Shown here: in pieces, positions 47,870 through 56,286 of the stretch
How the letters are laid out: the number at the start of each line of letters is the position of its first letter
How positions within the stretch are numbered: the stretch's first letter is position 1
Origin: Oceanospirillaceae bacterium
Lineage (GTDB): Bacteria; Pseudomonadota; Gammaproteobacteria; Pseudomonadales; Balneatricaceae
Reading direction: 5' to 3'
Assembly (NCBI GenBank): GCA_013215445.1
Contig: JABSRA010000007.1
Location: 62,001-126,000, forward strand
DNA length: 64,000 nt
Program-made: the position numbers and the translations under genes
Notes under the pieces: model-generated
The model's input: the letters and a program-made list of their open reading frames with translations, nothing else
The model's database searches: none
What the model was told of the DNA's origin: nothing

Positions 47870-49261
47870 ATGAGCAATATACAAGTAACGGTTTCACCCA
47901 TTGATGGCTCGGAGTATGTCACCCGAGAACAAGCCAACTCCGAGCAAATCAATCTTTGCATCGAAACAGCTTATGCTGCACAGAAGCAATGGCGCAAGAC
48001 ACCCATTGCCGAGCGCGCCAAAATTTGCCACCAAATGATCGATCAATTGATCAAAGAAAAAGCCGATATAGGCAAAGAGCTGGCCTGGATGATGGGTAGA
48101 CCTATTCGTTACGGCGAGGGGGAAGTGTTGGGGATGGAAGAGCGCGCCAGGCATATGATTGATATCGCCGAAACGTCGCTGCGCACGGTTGAGCTTGCAA
48201 CAAAACCGGGCTTCAGCCGCTATATCAAGCGTGAAGCACTAGGTATTGTATTTGTTATCGCCCCCTGGAATTTCCCGTTTCTCACCGCGATAAATGCGAT
48301 TATTCCCGCGCTAATGGCGGGCAATAGTGTCATTTTAAAGCATTCTGCCCAAACACCTTTATGTGCAGAACGCCTAGTCAATGCGTTTAACCAAGCAGGA
48401 TCAGCTACAGGTGTTTTTCAATTTTTACATCTGAGTCACGACAGTACCGCCGATATAATAAAACACCCCAAGATAAACCATGTCTGTTTCACTGGTTCTG
48501 TGGCAGCTGGGGCCAGTGTTGAGAAATCAGCAGCGGGACGTTTCATCGGCTTAGGCTTGGAACTTGGCGGCAAGGATCCCGCTTACATCCGCGCTGATGT
48601 GGATCTTGATGCGGCAGTTGAAACCGTTATCGACGGTGCTTTTTTCAATTCGGGTCAATCATGCTGCGGTATTGAGCGCATTTATGTCGATGCGAGCATT
48701 TACGATGCTTTTATAGAAAAAGCTTGCGCGGTAATCAACCAATATCAACTGGGCCGCTCTGACGATCCAGCCACTACATTAGGCCCGATGGTGAAACCGG
48801 CGGCTGCCGATTTTGTTCGCGATCAGGTAAAACAAGCCGTCGAGCTTGGTGCCACTGCCCATATAGACGAGCAACATTTTCCGTTGAGTAAACCTGGCTC
48901 CGCTTATCTAGCACCACAATTGCTCTCAAACGTCACTCATCAAATGCGCATCATGACAGAAGAGTCATTTGGTCCCGTGGTCGGCGTGCAGAAGGTTGAC
49001 ACTGATCAACAGGCCATTGACTTAATGAATGATTCGGAGTTTGGCCTCACTGCGGCTATTTTTACCAGCGATATCGCCAGGGGCATAGAGCTCGGCGAGC
49101 AGCTTGAGACAGGTACCTTTTTCATCAATCGCTGTGATTATTTAGATCCGGCACTTGCCTGGACTGGGGTCAAAAATTCAGGTCGTGGTTGCACGTTATC
49201 CAGCATGGGATACGAGCAGCTAACCCGACCAAAATCATTCCATATTAAAACCCAGCTATAA
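47870..49261 (+). CDS. NAD(P)-dependent aldehyde dehydrogenase
   Basis: 463 residues. APWNFPFLTAINAIIPALMAG binds cofactor, GLELGGKDP carries the general-base Glu near 229, and FFNSGQSCCG the catalytic Cys near 264. ALDH_C family ending with KNSGRG is intact. It probably oxidises the aldehyde made by the next gene's alcohol dehydrogenase to an acid, perhaps while the amine is protected by gamma-glutamate. It lies 237 bp after the ligase, with its own possible operators. Confidence 0.93.
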   Translation: MSNIQVTVSPIDGSEYVTREQANSEQINLCIETAYAAQKQWRKTPIAERAKICHQMIDQLIKEKADIGKELAWMMGRPIRYGEGEVLGMEERARHMIDIAETSLRTVELATKPGFSRYIKREALGIVFVIAPWNFPFLTAINAIIPALMAGNSVILKHSAQTPLCAERLVNAFNQAGSATGVFQFLHLSHDSTADIIKHPKINHVCFTGSVAAGASVEKSAAGRFIGLGLELGGKDPAYIRADVDLDAAVETVIDGAFFNSGQSCCGIERIYVDASIYDAFIEKACAVINQYQLGRSDDPATTLGPMVKPAAADFVRDQVKQAVELGATAHIDEQHFPLSKPGSAYLAPQLLSNVTHQMRIMTEESFGPVVGVQKVDTDQQAIDLMNDSEFGLTAAIFTSDIARGIELGEQLETGTFFINRCDYLDPALAWTGVKNSGRGCTLSSMGYEQLTRPKSFHIKTQL

Positions 49262-49318
49262 TGCTACTCGATGAAGCGACAGTTTCATCGAGAGCCTATT
49301 CTTGTTAAGGAGACGATG

Positions 49319-50488
49319 ATGTCTTATCAAAATTTAAACGGCAACTGGAACTACCCAACCAATATACGCGCTGGCGCCGGGCGCATCATGGAGCTAGCTG
49401 ATTGTGTTAAAGAGCTGGGCATGCACTCACCGCTACTGGTCACTGACTCTGGATTAGCCGAGTTACCGATGGTTAAAGATGCCATCAAGCTGTGTATTGC
49501 AAACGGTTTGAGCTGTGGTCTTTTCAGCCAAATCAAAAGTAACCCCAATGGCGAAAACGTCACAGAAGGGGTCGCGGCTTACCACGCGGGCAACCACGAT
49601 GGCATTATCGCCTTTGGTGGCGGCTCTGGCCTAGATGCAGCCAAGGCTATTGCCCTCATGGTAGGTCAAGATAGACCTCTATGGGACTTTGAAGATGTCG
49701 GCGACAATTACCTCAGAGTCAATGTGGCGGGAGTAGCACCCATCGTTGCGATACCTACCACTGCTGGAACCGGTTCAGAAGTCGGCCGGGCATCCGTCAT
49801 TGTCGATGAGGAAAAGCATCTTAAGCGCATCATTTTCCATCCTAAGATGTTACCCAGCATCGTGATTTTAGATCCTGAGTTAACCGTAGGTTTACCCCCG
49901 CATATCACAGCGGCCACTGGAATGGACGCACTATCACACAATTTGGAGGCACTATGTTCTCCGTTTTACCATCCACTGGCAGAGGGTATTGCCATTGAGG
50001 GAGTGCGCTTAGTCAAAGAGTATTTACCCCGCGCGGTGAGTGATGGCAGCGATATAGAAGCGAGAACTCAAATGCTGGTTGCCTCCACCATGGGAGCCAC
50101 TGCCTTTCAAAAAGGTTTAGGCGGCATGCATGCTTTGGCACACCCGCTAGGCGCTTTATATGATGCCCACCACGGGTTGTTAAATGCCATCTTAATGCCC
50201 TATGTATTACAGGCCAACAAAGAGGTCATTAACGAGCGTATCGTGCGCTTAGCCCGCTTTATCGATTTGCCAGACTGTACCTTTGATGGCTTTTTAAACT
50301 GGGTTTTAGACATGCGTAGCAGCTTAAACATCCCCCATACACTGGCGGAAATTGGCATCGATCAGCAACAGCAGAGTTTAGTCGCCGCCATGGCCATAGA
50401 AGACCCATCCGCTGCTGGTAATCCAATCAATTTCACCACGGATCAGTATCAGCAAATATTTATCAATGCTGTAACAGGTAAATTATAA
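49319..50488 (+). CDS. Iron-containing alcohol dehydrogenase
   Basis: 389 residues. The NAD site GGGSGLDAAKAIAL lies near 97, GTGSEVGRASVI near 140, and the metal ligands in the DALSHNLEALCSPFYHPLAEG and GMHALAHPLGALYDAHHG stretches (Asp and three His). The group III iron ADH family oxidises primary alcohols and diols. AAGGAG lies 6 bp before the ATG at 49319; longer in-frame starts are less likely. It ends at a strong bidirectional terminator. Confidence 0.93.
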   Translation: MSYQNLNGNWNYPTNIRAGAGRIMELADCVKELGMHSPLLVTDSGLAELPMVKDAIKLCIANGLSCGLFSQIKSNPNGENVTEGVAAYHAGNHDGIIAFGGGSGLDAAKAIALMVGQDRPLWDFEDVGDNYLRVNVAGVAPIVAIPTTAGTGSEVGRASVIVDEEKHLKRIIFHPKMLPSIVILDPELTVGLPPHITAATGMDALSHNLEALCSPFYHPLAEGIAIEGVRLVKEYLPRAVSDGSDIEARTQMLVASTMGATAFQKGLGGMHALAHPLGALYDAHHGLLNAILMPYVLQANKEVINERIVRLARFIDLPDCTFDGFLNWVLDMRSSLNIPHTLAEIGIDQQQQSLVAAMAIEDPSAAGNPINFTTDQYQQIFINAVTGKL

Positions 50489-50496
50489 ACCACTTC

Positions 50497-50525
50497 AGCG
50501 CACGTTATCTCAGATAGCGTGCGCT
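50497..50525. terminator. Bidirectional terminator between alcohol dehydrogenase and LysR genes
   Basis: AGCGCACGTTATC pairs with GATAGCGTGCGCT around a TCA loop, with one G-T pair. It is 9 bp after one stop and 7 bp after the convergent stop. Confidence 0.75.
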
Positions 50526-50532
50526 ACTTTAA

Positions 50533-51486
50533 TCAATCTCCAGCCTTTATGTCGTTTTTCATCCAGGGAAAAGTAGCCGTAATCACCTCCACGTAATTGC
50601 AGGTTAATATCCGCCGACAATCCTTGGCGATAGCCGCGGGCAAGTCCCCTAACTCGTGCTCTCGACTGACTAAATTAATATCACGAATTAACGGCACTTC
50701 CAATTGCAACAACTGCACTTGATGCTGCTTGATACCACTTTGAAATAGACACAGCGGGGTGGTTATAGTGCAGCCAATACCACTTGCCACAGCAGCAACG
50801 ACGGCAAAAGAGTTATCTAACTGTAGATGAGAAGCGGGATCTAATTGATTTCTACGCAGATACCTTTCAATCTTCTGAGCGATCAAGGTGCCCGAGGAAT
50901 AGCGAATAAGATGATATTTACGCAACACACTGGCGATATCATTCGCCCCTGTATAATCATTAGGTACCACCAGCACAAAAGGTTCTCGTAAAATTTTATG
51001 TCGAGACAAACCCGCATAGTCATCTAATGGATCATCCGAGATGGTGATATCGGCTTGTTTAGAAAGAAGCATGTGTGAGTGGAGATGAGATTGCCCCGAT
51101 ACAATTGACCAGTTTTGGGTACGATTTTTAATCACATCAATCAATGGTTTGCCCACTGCGGTGATGATCGAATCTACCAGTGCTACTTTGACATGTAACA
51201 GTAACTTATAATCCGCTTGGCGCATTTCTAAACTGGTCATTTCCGCAGCGGCGAGAATACTCTGAGCGCGATCATAGAAGTATCGACCAGCCGTGGTAAC
51301 TGCCATTGGCCGTACCGTCCTATCCATAAGTTCGACACCGAGTGATTCTTCGAGCTGCGTCAGTATTTGCGAGATAGATGGCTGTGATAAAACAGTCCGC
51401 TTGGCAGCCTCAGTCAAGTTACCTGTTTCAACAATTAGCACAAATACACTTAATGTTTTAAGTTCAAAACCAAACGAGAATGACAT
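50533..51486 (-). CDS. LysR-family regulator
   Basis: 317 residues. The winged helix (residues 9-68) contains VETGNLTEAAKRTVLSQPSI and LEESLGVELMDR. The C-terminal domain is a generic LysR effector fold. It is convergent with the ligase/aldehyde/alcohol dehydrogenase cluster and is its likely regulator. Confidence 0.9.
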   Translation of the reverse strand: MSFSFGFELKTLSVFVLIVETGNLTEAAKRTVLSQPSISQILTQLEESLGVELMDRTVRPMAVTTAGRYFYDRAQSILAAAEMTSLEMRQADYKLLLHVKVALVDSIITAVGKPLIDVIKNRTQNWSIVSGQSHLHSHMLLSKQADITISDDPLDDYAGLSRHKILREPFVLVVPNDYTGANDIASVLRKYHLIRYSSGTLIAQKIERYLRRNQLDPASHLQLDNSFAVVAAVASGIGCTITTPLCLFQSGIKQHQVQLLQLEVPLIRDINLVSREHELGDLPAAIAKDCRRILTCNYVEVITATFPWMKNDIKAGD

Positions 51487-51575
51487 TCAAAGTTCCATTA
51501 TTAGCACAAAAATTTAATACCAAGCTCATCTGCAACGCATTAGTGATGGTAGATTTATCAATAAGGTCTTGGTTA

Positions 51576-53582
51576 TTAGCCCTCTGCAACCGCATCATCA
51601 GTCGTGTGTTTACCCTCTTTAAAAACAGGGGCTATCAAGGGTAATTCTATGGTAAAAACGGTGCCTTCTCCCCTGGTTGAAGTCACCCAAATTTTACCCC
51701 CCAGGATACTAGTAATTATATTATGGACTATATTTAGTCCCAGACCTGTCCCTCCTGATCCTCGCTTGGTGGTAAAAAATGGCTCGAATATTTTATCTAT
51801 ATTTGCCTTGGAAATACCTTTACCATTATCTGCGAAGATAATTCTAATTTTCTCTGCATCGATCTGATCGACGCTAATAGAAACCTCACCGGTTTCCTCT
51901 TCGTCGTAACCATGGGTGATAGCATTGGTGGCTAAATTAGTCACCACCTGCGCTAGAGAGCCTGGATAACTATCTAAACATATGCCCTCGGGGATATTTT
52001 GTTCTAGTTTGTGACGCTTATAGGTTGGGGTTAGTGTCGCCAGCAACTCGGATACCATCGTTTGCAGATCAAAAGAACGACGTTTAGAACTAACCTGATC
52101 AGCGGAAACTTGCTTAAAATTTTGTACTAAATCAGAGGCGGACTCCAATGTTCTGCCCATGAGTATAGTCGCCTCACCCACTCTAGAAATAAAGTGTTCT
52201 AATTTATTTTTGGTTAATTTTCCCTCGCTCATTAGCCCACTTATTATCTTGTGTTCGGCGACGAGGGCTGAATTGACGGTGACACTAATGCCTATAGGGG
52301 TGTTAATTTCATGCGCCACACCCGCCACTAACCGCCCTAATGAAGCCAGCTTCTCGGTTTCAACTAAAGACTGTTGCGCATATTTTAGATCTTCAAAAGC
52401 AACCGCTAGTTTAGTATTAGACTCTTTTAAGCTCTCGGTGCGCTTGGTAACTTTTTCCTCTAATTGACTATTGAGCATAGTCAATTGTGATTCTGCTTTC
52501 TTCAACTCGGTGACATCTTGACCGAAGCCAATCATGAACCGAATCGTGCCAGAATCGTAAAATGGCGCAAAACTCCAAATCAGGGTATTACTTTTCCCCG
52601 TTGAGCCATTTAATTGTAACTCTACACTGCCAATCGATTGATACTTTTTCAAGTCAATGGTTAGGTCTGACATTTTCGCTTCTTCAACGAAGATAGACAC
52701 CCAATCTTTTCCAATAATATCGTCACCCGATAAACCACTAATAGCAGAACCCGCTGCATTGGAAGAATCAATGGTTAAATCACTATTCAGGCAGCAGATG
52801 ATAGTATTTGAGTAGTTGATCACAGTCTTAGAAAAGTCACGCTCATAGGCAAGTTTTTCGTTGACCAATTGACGGGCATTAAACTCTGAAACAGTTTTAG
52901 CTCTGGCGAAATTAAAGGCTTCCACCAACACATCCAACTCATTGCCCTGCTTGCGTTGATCTCGCCCCTCAAGAACCAAGGGTGTCTCAGAGCCATCGGG
53001 GCTGGCAGTGCGTATATAATCTACCATCTTGACAATATGTCGAATAACCACTTGGTGGAACAACCCCAGAATGATTACCGAAAGTAATAGGGAAATTATA
53101 ATTTGACTGGTGATCGCGTAAACCACCTTGTCAATTAAGCGCGCGTAAACCCCATCTAAACTGGCAAAAATCTCTAATTGTCCCACTTCAGTACCTTGAT
53201 ATGCCAAGGTAAAAGAGCGGCCAAAAAGTTCATTAACAGGTGCAATACCTACTTCTGACAAAACAATATTAACGTTTTCAATGGTTTCGCGGATCCGCAC
53301 GTATTGGATATCAGGAAAATCCAAGATACCATGGATTTGCACCGCAATTTGAGCTTCATTGAGGTTCCACACACTAACGGCAACTGACTGGCCAAAGCTG
53401 GTATAGATATTGTCAATGTTTTCTAAGATTTGCTCTCTATCCGTGATGTATTCTTGATACAGACCTATACCCGTGGTTAATATTGCAAAGATAAAGTTAC
53501 AGATGATAATAAAAAATAACAATCGGAACGAAAGGCCTCTTCTAGGCATAAACTCACTGGCTAAGCTACGAATGTTAATCAT
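51576..53582 (-). CDS. Membrane-bound hybrid-free sensor histidine kinase with PAS domain
   Basis: 668 residues. Transmembrane helices lie near 18-42 and 160-182, flanking a periplasmic sensor of about 115 residues. A PAS domain spans about 250-360 and a coiled coil 365-405. The phospho-acceptor histidine is in LVAGVAHEINTPIG. The ATPase has the N box NLATNAITHGY, G1 DNGKGIS and G2 GTGLGLNIV. No response regulator gene is adjacent, so it is an orphan kinase. AAAGAGAGT precedes the start. Confidence 0.93.
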   Translation of the reverse strand: MINIRSLASEFMPRRGLSFRLLFFIIICNFIFAILTTGIGLYQEYITDREQILENIDNIYTSFGQSVAVSVWNLNEAQIAVQIHGILDFPDIQYVRIRETIENVNIVLSEVGIAPVNELFGRSFTLAYQGTEVGQLEIFASLDGVYARLIDKVVYAITSQIIISLLLSVIILGLFHQVVIRHIVKMVDYIRTASPDGSETPLVLEGRDQRKQGNELDVLVEAFNFARAKTVSEFNARQLVNEKLAYERDFSKTVINYSNTIICCLNSDLTIDSSNAAGSAISGLSGDDIIGKDWVSIFVEEAKMSDLTIDLKKYQSIGSVELQLNGSTGKSNTLIWSFAPFYDSGTIRFMIGFGQDVTELKKAESQLTMLNSQLEEKVTKRTESLKESNTKLAVAFEDLKYAQQSLVETEKLASLGRLVAGVAHEINTPIGISVTVNSALVAEHKIISGLMSEGKLTKNKLEHFISRVGEATILMGRTLESASDLVQNFKQVSADQVSSKRRSFDLQTMVSELLATLTPTYKRHKLEQNIPEGICLDSYPGSLAQVVTNLATNAITHGYDEEETGEVSISVDQIDAEKIRIIFADNGKGISKANIDKIFEPFFTTKRGSGGTGLGLNIVHNIITSILGGKIWVTSTRGEGTVFTIELPLIAPVFKEGKHTTDDAVAEG

Positions 53583-53871
53583 GTAGTACTCTCTTTTTAT
53601 TGTAACTATCTTACTAATAACATAGCTGAATCGAAAATTTTATCAACAAGTTAAACTTATGCTTAAGTGATATTTCATACCTTAACTATCTGAGAAAGTT
53701 CAAGAATAAATTTTTTCCAAGGGATAACAGCCAAGTTAATAATCCATTCAACCTTAAATCGGTAGCAACGTCACTGGATTAGCAACCTTCAATGACCAGA
53801 GTAATAGGTTATTTTTTTGCTGTCAGGGCGATCAAAACTTATCCTAAGGCATTAAAATTCTGCCCTATTAT

Positions 53872-53919
53872 TTAACCTTAAAGGCCTACACCATCTTAAC
53901 CTTAAAAGCTTACTCCATC
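53872..53919. repeat. Tandem 24-bp repeat, two copies
   Basis: Two adjacent 24-bp units starting TTAACCTTAAA and ending CCATC differ at 3 positions. They lie in the non-coding region upstream of the sensor kinase. Confidence 0.7.
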
Positions 53920-54112
53920 ACTAAATTGAGTAACTCCCCAACGGCAGCTGCTCGTATGCTTTTATCTTGTCAGATTATCAATGATCCACTTTTAACCAAT
54001 TTTGAGACGAAATGTACGCTAACTCACTGTTATCCATTACCATACTATTTGTAAATTATATTTATGTGATTTTAAAGGGAAACAGAAAACTATTAAATAA
54101 TGCAAATTACTA

Positions 54113-54154
54113 TTTTTAATAATATTAAAGAAATTACTTTAATATTATTAAAAA
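54113..54154. repeat. Long A/T-rich inverted repeat
   Basis: An 18-bp perfect stem, TTTTTAATAATATTAAAG and its complement, encloses a 6-nt loop AAATTA. It ends with A and T runs on both sides, so it can act as a terminator in either direction. It lies 34 bp before the arfB pseudogene. Confidence 0.7.
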
Positions 54155-54188
54155 ATTTAGATCCTTCTGGCCCACCACCTCTAAACTA

Positions 54189-54458
54189 ATCATAAAACTC
54201 AGCGCCTATTTCTCTATTTCTGAAACAGAGCTGGAACTTATCCAGATCAGGGTTCAGAGTGCCGGCGGATAAAACATTGACAAATTGTCCTCTGCGATGC
54301 ACTTGCGCTTTAATATTGGCAACTCGTCACTTGCCGAAGTTTATCGGCAAAGGCTACTTAGGCTTGCCGACAGATGTATTAATCAACAGGGCATTTTAGT
54401 GATTAAAACGCTGTTTCCCAGATACTTGCAAAAACCCATAAAACTTATCAATCATTGA
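54189..54458 (+). pseudogene. arfB: Decayed copy of arfB (ribosome rescue peptidyl-tRNA hydrolase)
   Basis: Reading one frame from 54189 gives the ArfB pattern: an opening IIKLSAYFSI, then ELELIQIRVQSAGG, a stop codon (TAA, 54270), then NIDKLSSAMHLRFNIGNSSL and VYRQRLLRLADRCINQQG. The start codon is ATC instead of ATG, and the catalytic glutamine codon of GGQ (CAA or CAG) has become TAA. Over the 38 residues from AMHLRF onward about 20 match the intact ArfB encoded on the opposite strand 150 bp away. Homology fades after ILVIK, probably by frameshift or deletion. It is a non-functional paralogue, perhaps from transfer or an old duplication. Confidence 0.85.
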
Positions 54459-54608
54459 TCATTGTAATCTGTTTAAAATGTATTTCTCGACTGACCTGCA
54501 GGATCCGAAGTAAGGCAAGGCTTATTCTGAAAAGGCATCAGCATGAAATTTCAATCTCTCTACTGCGACTCTCTAAAAAAATTTGTAATATGATGGGTAC
54601 AATTCTTG

Positions 54609-55025
54609 TTACTCATAATCCACCTTTTTTCTCAATACTTTAGAAGCACCGCGTTTAGTTTTGCTATCTACTCGACGGCGTTGAGATCCTTTTGTTGGTT
54701 TTGTTGCTCTTCTGATTTTCTGAAAAACCATTGCCGCTAAAATTATCTTCTTTAAACGCTCCAAAGCCGCCTCTTTGTTTTGTAGCTGAGTTCTGAATTG
54801 CTGCGACTTTAGGATAATTATACCTTCTGAGGTGATTCTACTGTCAGTTAGCTTAAGTAATCTCTCTTTGTAAACAGTGGGTAAAGATGATCTTTTGATA
54901 TCAAAACGAAGATGAATGGCAGTGGCCACTTTATTGACGTTCTGTCCACCGTTACCAGCTGATCTTATCGGGTTAAGTTCAATCTCCCAATCGGCAATGG
55001 TTACGGCATTAGAGATTGCTAGCAT
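54609..55025 (-). CDS. arfB: Alternative ribosome-rescue factor / peptidyl-tRNA hydrolase ArfB
   Basis: 138 residues (E. coli 140). The catalytic GGQ is present in RSAGNGGQNVNK near residue 28, followed by AIHLRFDIKRSSLP and YKERLLKL. The basic C-terminal tail (KRGASKVLRKK) would enter the empty mRNA channel of stalled ribosomes. It hydrolyses peptidyl-tRNA on non-stop complexes. A degenerate paralogue lies on the opposite strand just downstream. Confidence 0.93.
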   Translation of the reverse strand: MLAISNAVTIADWEIELNPIRSAGNGGQNVNKVATAIHLRFDIKRSSLPTVYKERLLKLTDSRITSEGIIILKSQQFRTQLQNKEAALERLKKIILAAMVFQKIRRATKPTKGSQRRRVDSKTKRGASKVLRKKVDYE

Positions 55026-55491
55026 GATGACGCCTATTTTCTGTGAAGTATTCTTATGTTTTTGTTTCTCGATTTTCTATCGAGCTTTATAGAGAACTTA
55101 GAATAACAAATAAAATGTCTTGGACATACTAAGCTTAATATTTTTGAGTGCTTTTGCTTTAATACCAACATACGATGGTTTACACCAGCAGCAGTAATTC
55201 GACCATTAGCTTGTAGAGCTCTAGCATGCTGGAACAATTATCTAGACACCTTTTTCAATCTATTCTGCGGCACAATATAAGTAAGCCCAACACACCAGTG
55301 TCCAGCCTGAAGCTGGCGGGGCAATCTTGCTGGGTTATCGCTTTTTTGGCTGCTTGTTGACCGAAAACAGAAAACAAGGCTATCCACGATATTGTTATTG
55401 GCGCTAAAAATTGCCCAATTGATTATTAGTGGCGCTAACCTCAATACATTCACAGCCGTGAACTGTCGATCTGCATGAAATAACCAGAGAG
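55026..55491. other. Intergenic region, possible gene remnants
   Basis: 466 bp. Short minus-strand ORFs at 55034-55237 and 55238-55453 have no recognisable domain. The patch at 55295-55350, with the CCAGC/GCTGG hairpin, is more GC-rich than its surroundings and may be a remnant of foreign DNA. I cannot identify it. Confidence 0.3.
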
Positions 55492-56064
55492 CTACTGTTC
55501 TTGAAGAAGATTAACCACCAGTGACTGCAGTATGCTGGTGATACTATTAATATCTTCGGGCATGGCAAGCGCAGTAATAGAGTAACCTTCCGAAAACGGG
55601 ATAATTACCGAAACTGCTTTAGCTAGCCCTTGTTCAGATTGAGCAACAGGGCGTAGTTTGTCAGATAGTATAACGACCATTTCTCTATAATACTGTTTAA
55701 TATGCTCATCAATTGCCTGATTTCGAGTTGATATAGCCCAGTACTCTCTAAAGAGACGACACATATCTGTTACTTCTAATCCGTGAACCAAGAAACCTCG
55801 CAGTAATTTTTCAATCTCTAGCTTCCAGCAATCATCAGACTGGATAGTGTCGATTTTTTTTATCTGTTCAAGACAAGACTGGAAATACCTATCCGCCATC
55901 GATTTAAGCAATGCATCCTTAGTTTTATAGTAGTACTGCACATTGCTCAAAGACATATCAGCTAAGGCCGCAACTTTTCTCATAGTGACGCCATAATCAC
56001 CTTCGTTTTTAAGCAGCAACAGCGCCACATCAAGTATTTTTTCAGCTTTAGCGTTTTTCTTCAT
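55492..56064 (-). CDS. TetR-family repressor, divergent from NmrA-like gene
   Basis: 190 residues. The helix-turn-helix covers residues 5-50 (VTMRKVAALADMSLSNVQYYYKTK). The C-terminal domain is of the TetR_C type with CRLFREYWAIS near 110. It is divergent from the NmrA-like oxidoreductase gene; two near-perfect dyads in the shared promoter region are its likely operators, so it should control both genes. Confidence 0.9.
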   Translation of the reverse strand: MKKNAKAEKILDVALLLLKNEGDYGVTMRKVAALADMSLSNVQYYYKTKDALLKSMADRYFQSCLEQIKKIDTIQSDDCWKLEIEKLLRGFLVHGLEVTDMCRLFREYWAISTRNQAIDEHIKQYYREMVVILSDKLRPVAQSEQGLAKAVSVIIPFSEGYSITALAMPEDINSITSILQSLVVNLLQEQ

Positions 56065-56147
56065 GGATCATCTCGTTATTAACAATAGAGAAACTTAAGC
56101 ACAAACAATAATTTAAAATATTTGTGAAGATTTCTCTTACATTCAAG

Positions 56148-56176
56148 TTGACATTATAGGTCGCACGACCTATATT
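56148..56176 (+). promoter_or_regulatory. Sigma-70 promoter of the NmrA-like gene
   Basis: TTGACA at 56148-56153 and TATATT at 56171-56176 are separated by 17 bp: a consensus -35, optimal spacer and near-consensus -10. An operator dyad fills the spacer, so a bound repressor would exclude RNA polymerase. Confidence 0.85.
56155..56174. promoter_or_regulatory. TetR operator 1
   Basis: TATAGGTCG-CA-CGACCTATA, a perfect 9+2+9 dyad lying in the promoter spacer and overlapping the -10. It shares the TAGGTC/GACCTA core with operator 2. Confidence 0.85.
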
Positions 56177-56179
56177 CAC

Positions 56180-56201
56180 AACTAGGTCACTCGACCTAGT
56201 T
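56180..56201. promoter_or_regulatory. TetR operator 2
   Basis: AACTAGGTC-actc-GACCTAGTT, a perfect 9+4+9 dyad centred 26 bp from operator 1, immediately after the -10. Two related sites suggest two repressor dimers. Confidence 0.85.
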
Positions 56202-56286
56202 TTGTATCAGCCAAACTTTTATGAATAGGCAGCTAGGCGACATCCAAGCTGCAACTTTAAAAACAACCAACGCTATGGAGACTACT

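Larger units (their letters stand above)
53583..54188. other. AT-rich accessory DNA with small repeats
   Basis: About 600 bp with no gene. It holds the kinase promoter, a tandem repeat at 53872-53919 and a long A/T inverted repeat at 54113-54154, listed separately. Confidence 0.5.

Noticed and set aside
54455-54643. 62-codon ORF between the arfB pseudogene and arfB
   Set aside because: Overlaps the 3' end of arfB on the other strand and does not continue the ArfB similarity.
55277-55335. GCCCAAC ... GTTATCG with an internal hairpin, reminiscent of an integron attC site
   Set aside because: The right-hand core does not match GTTRRRY and no gene cassette or integrase is present.
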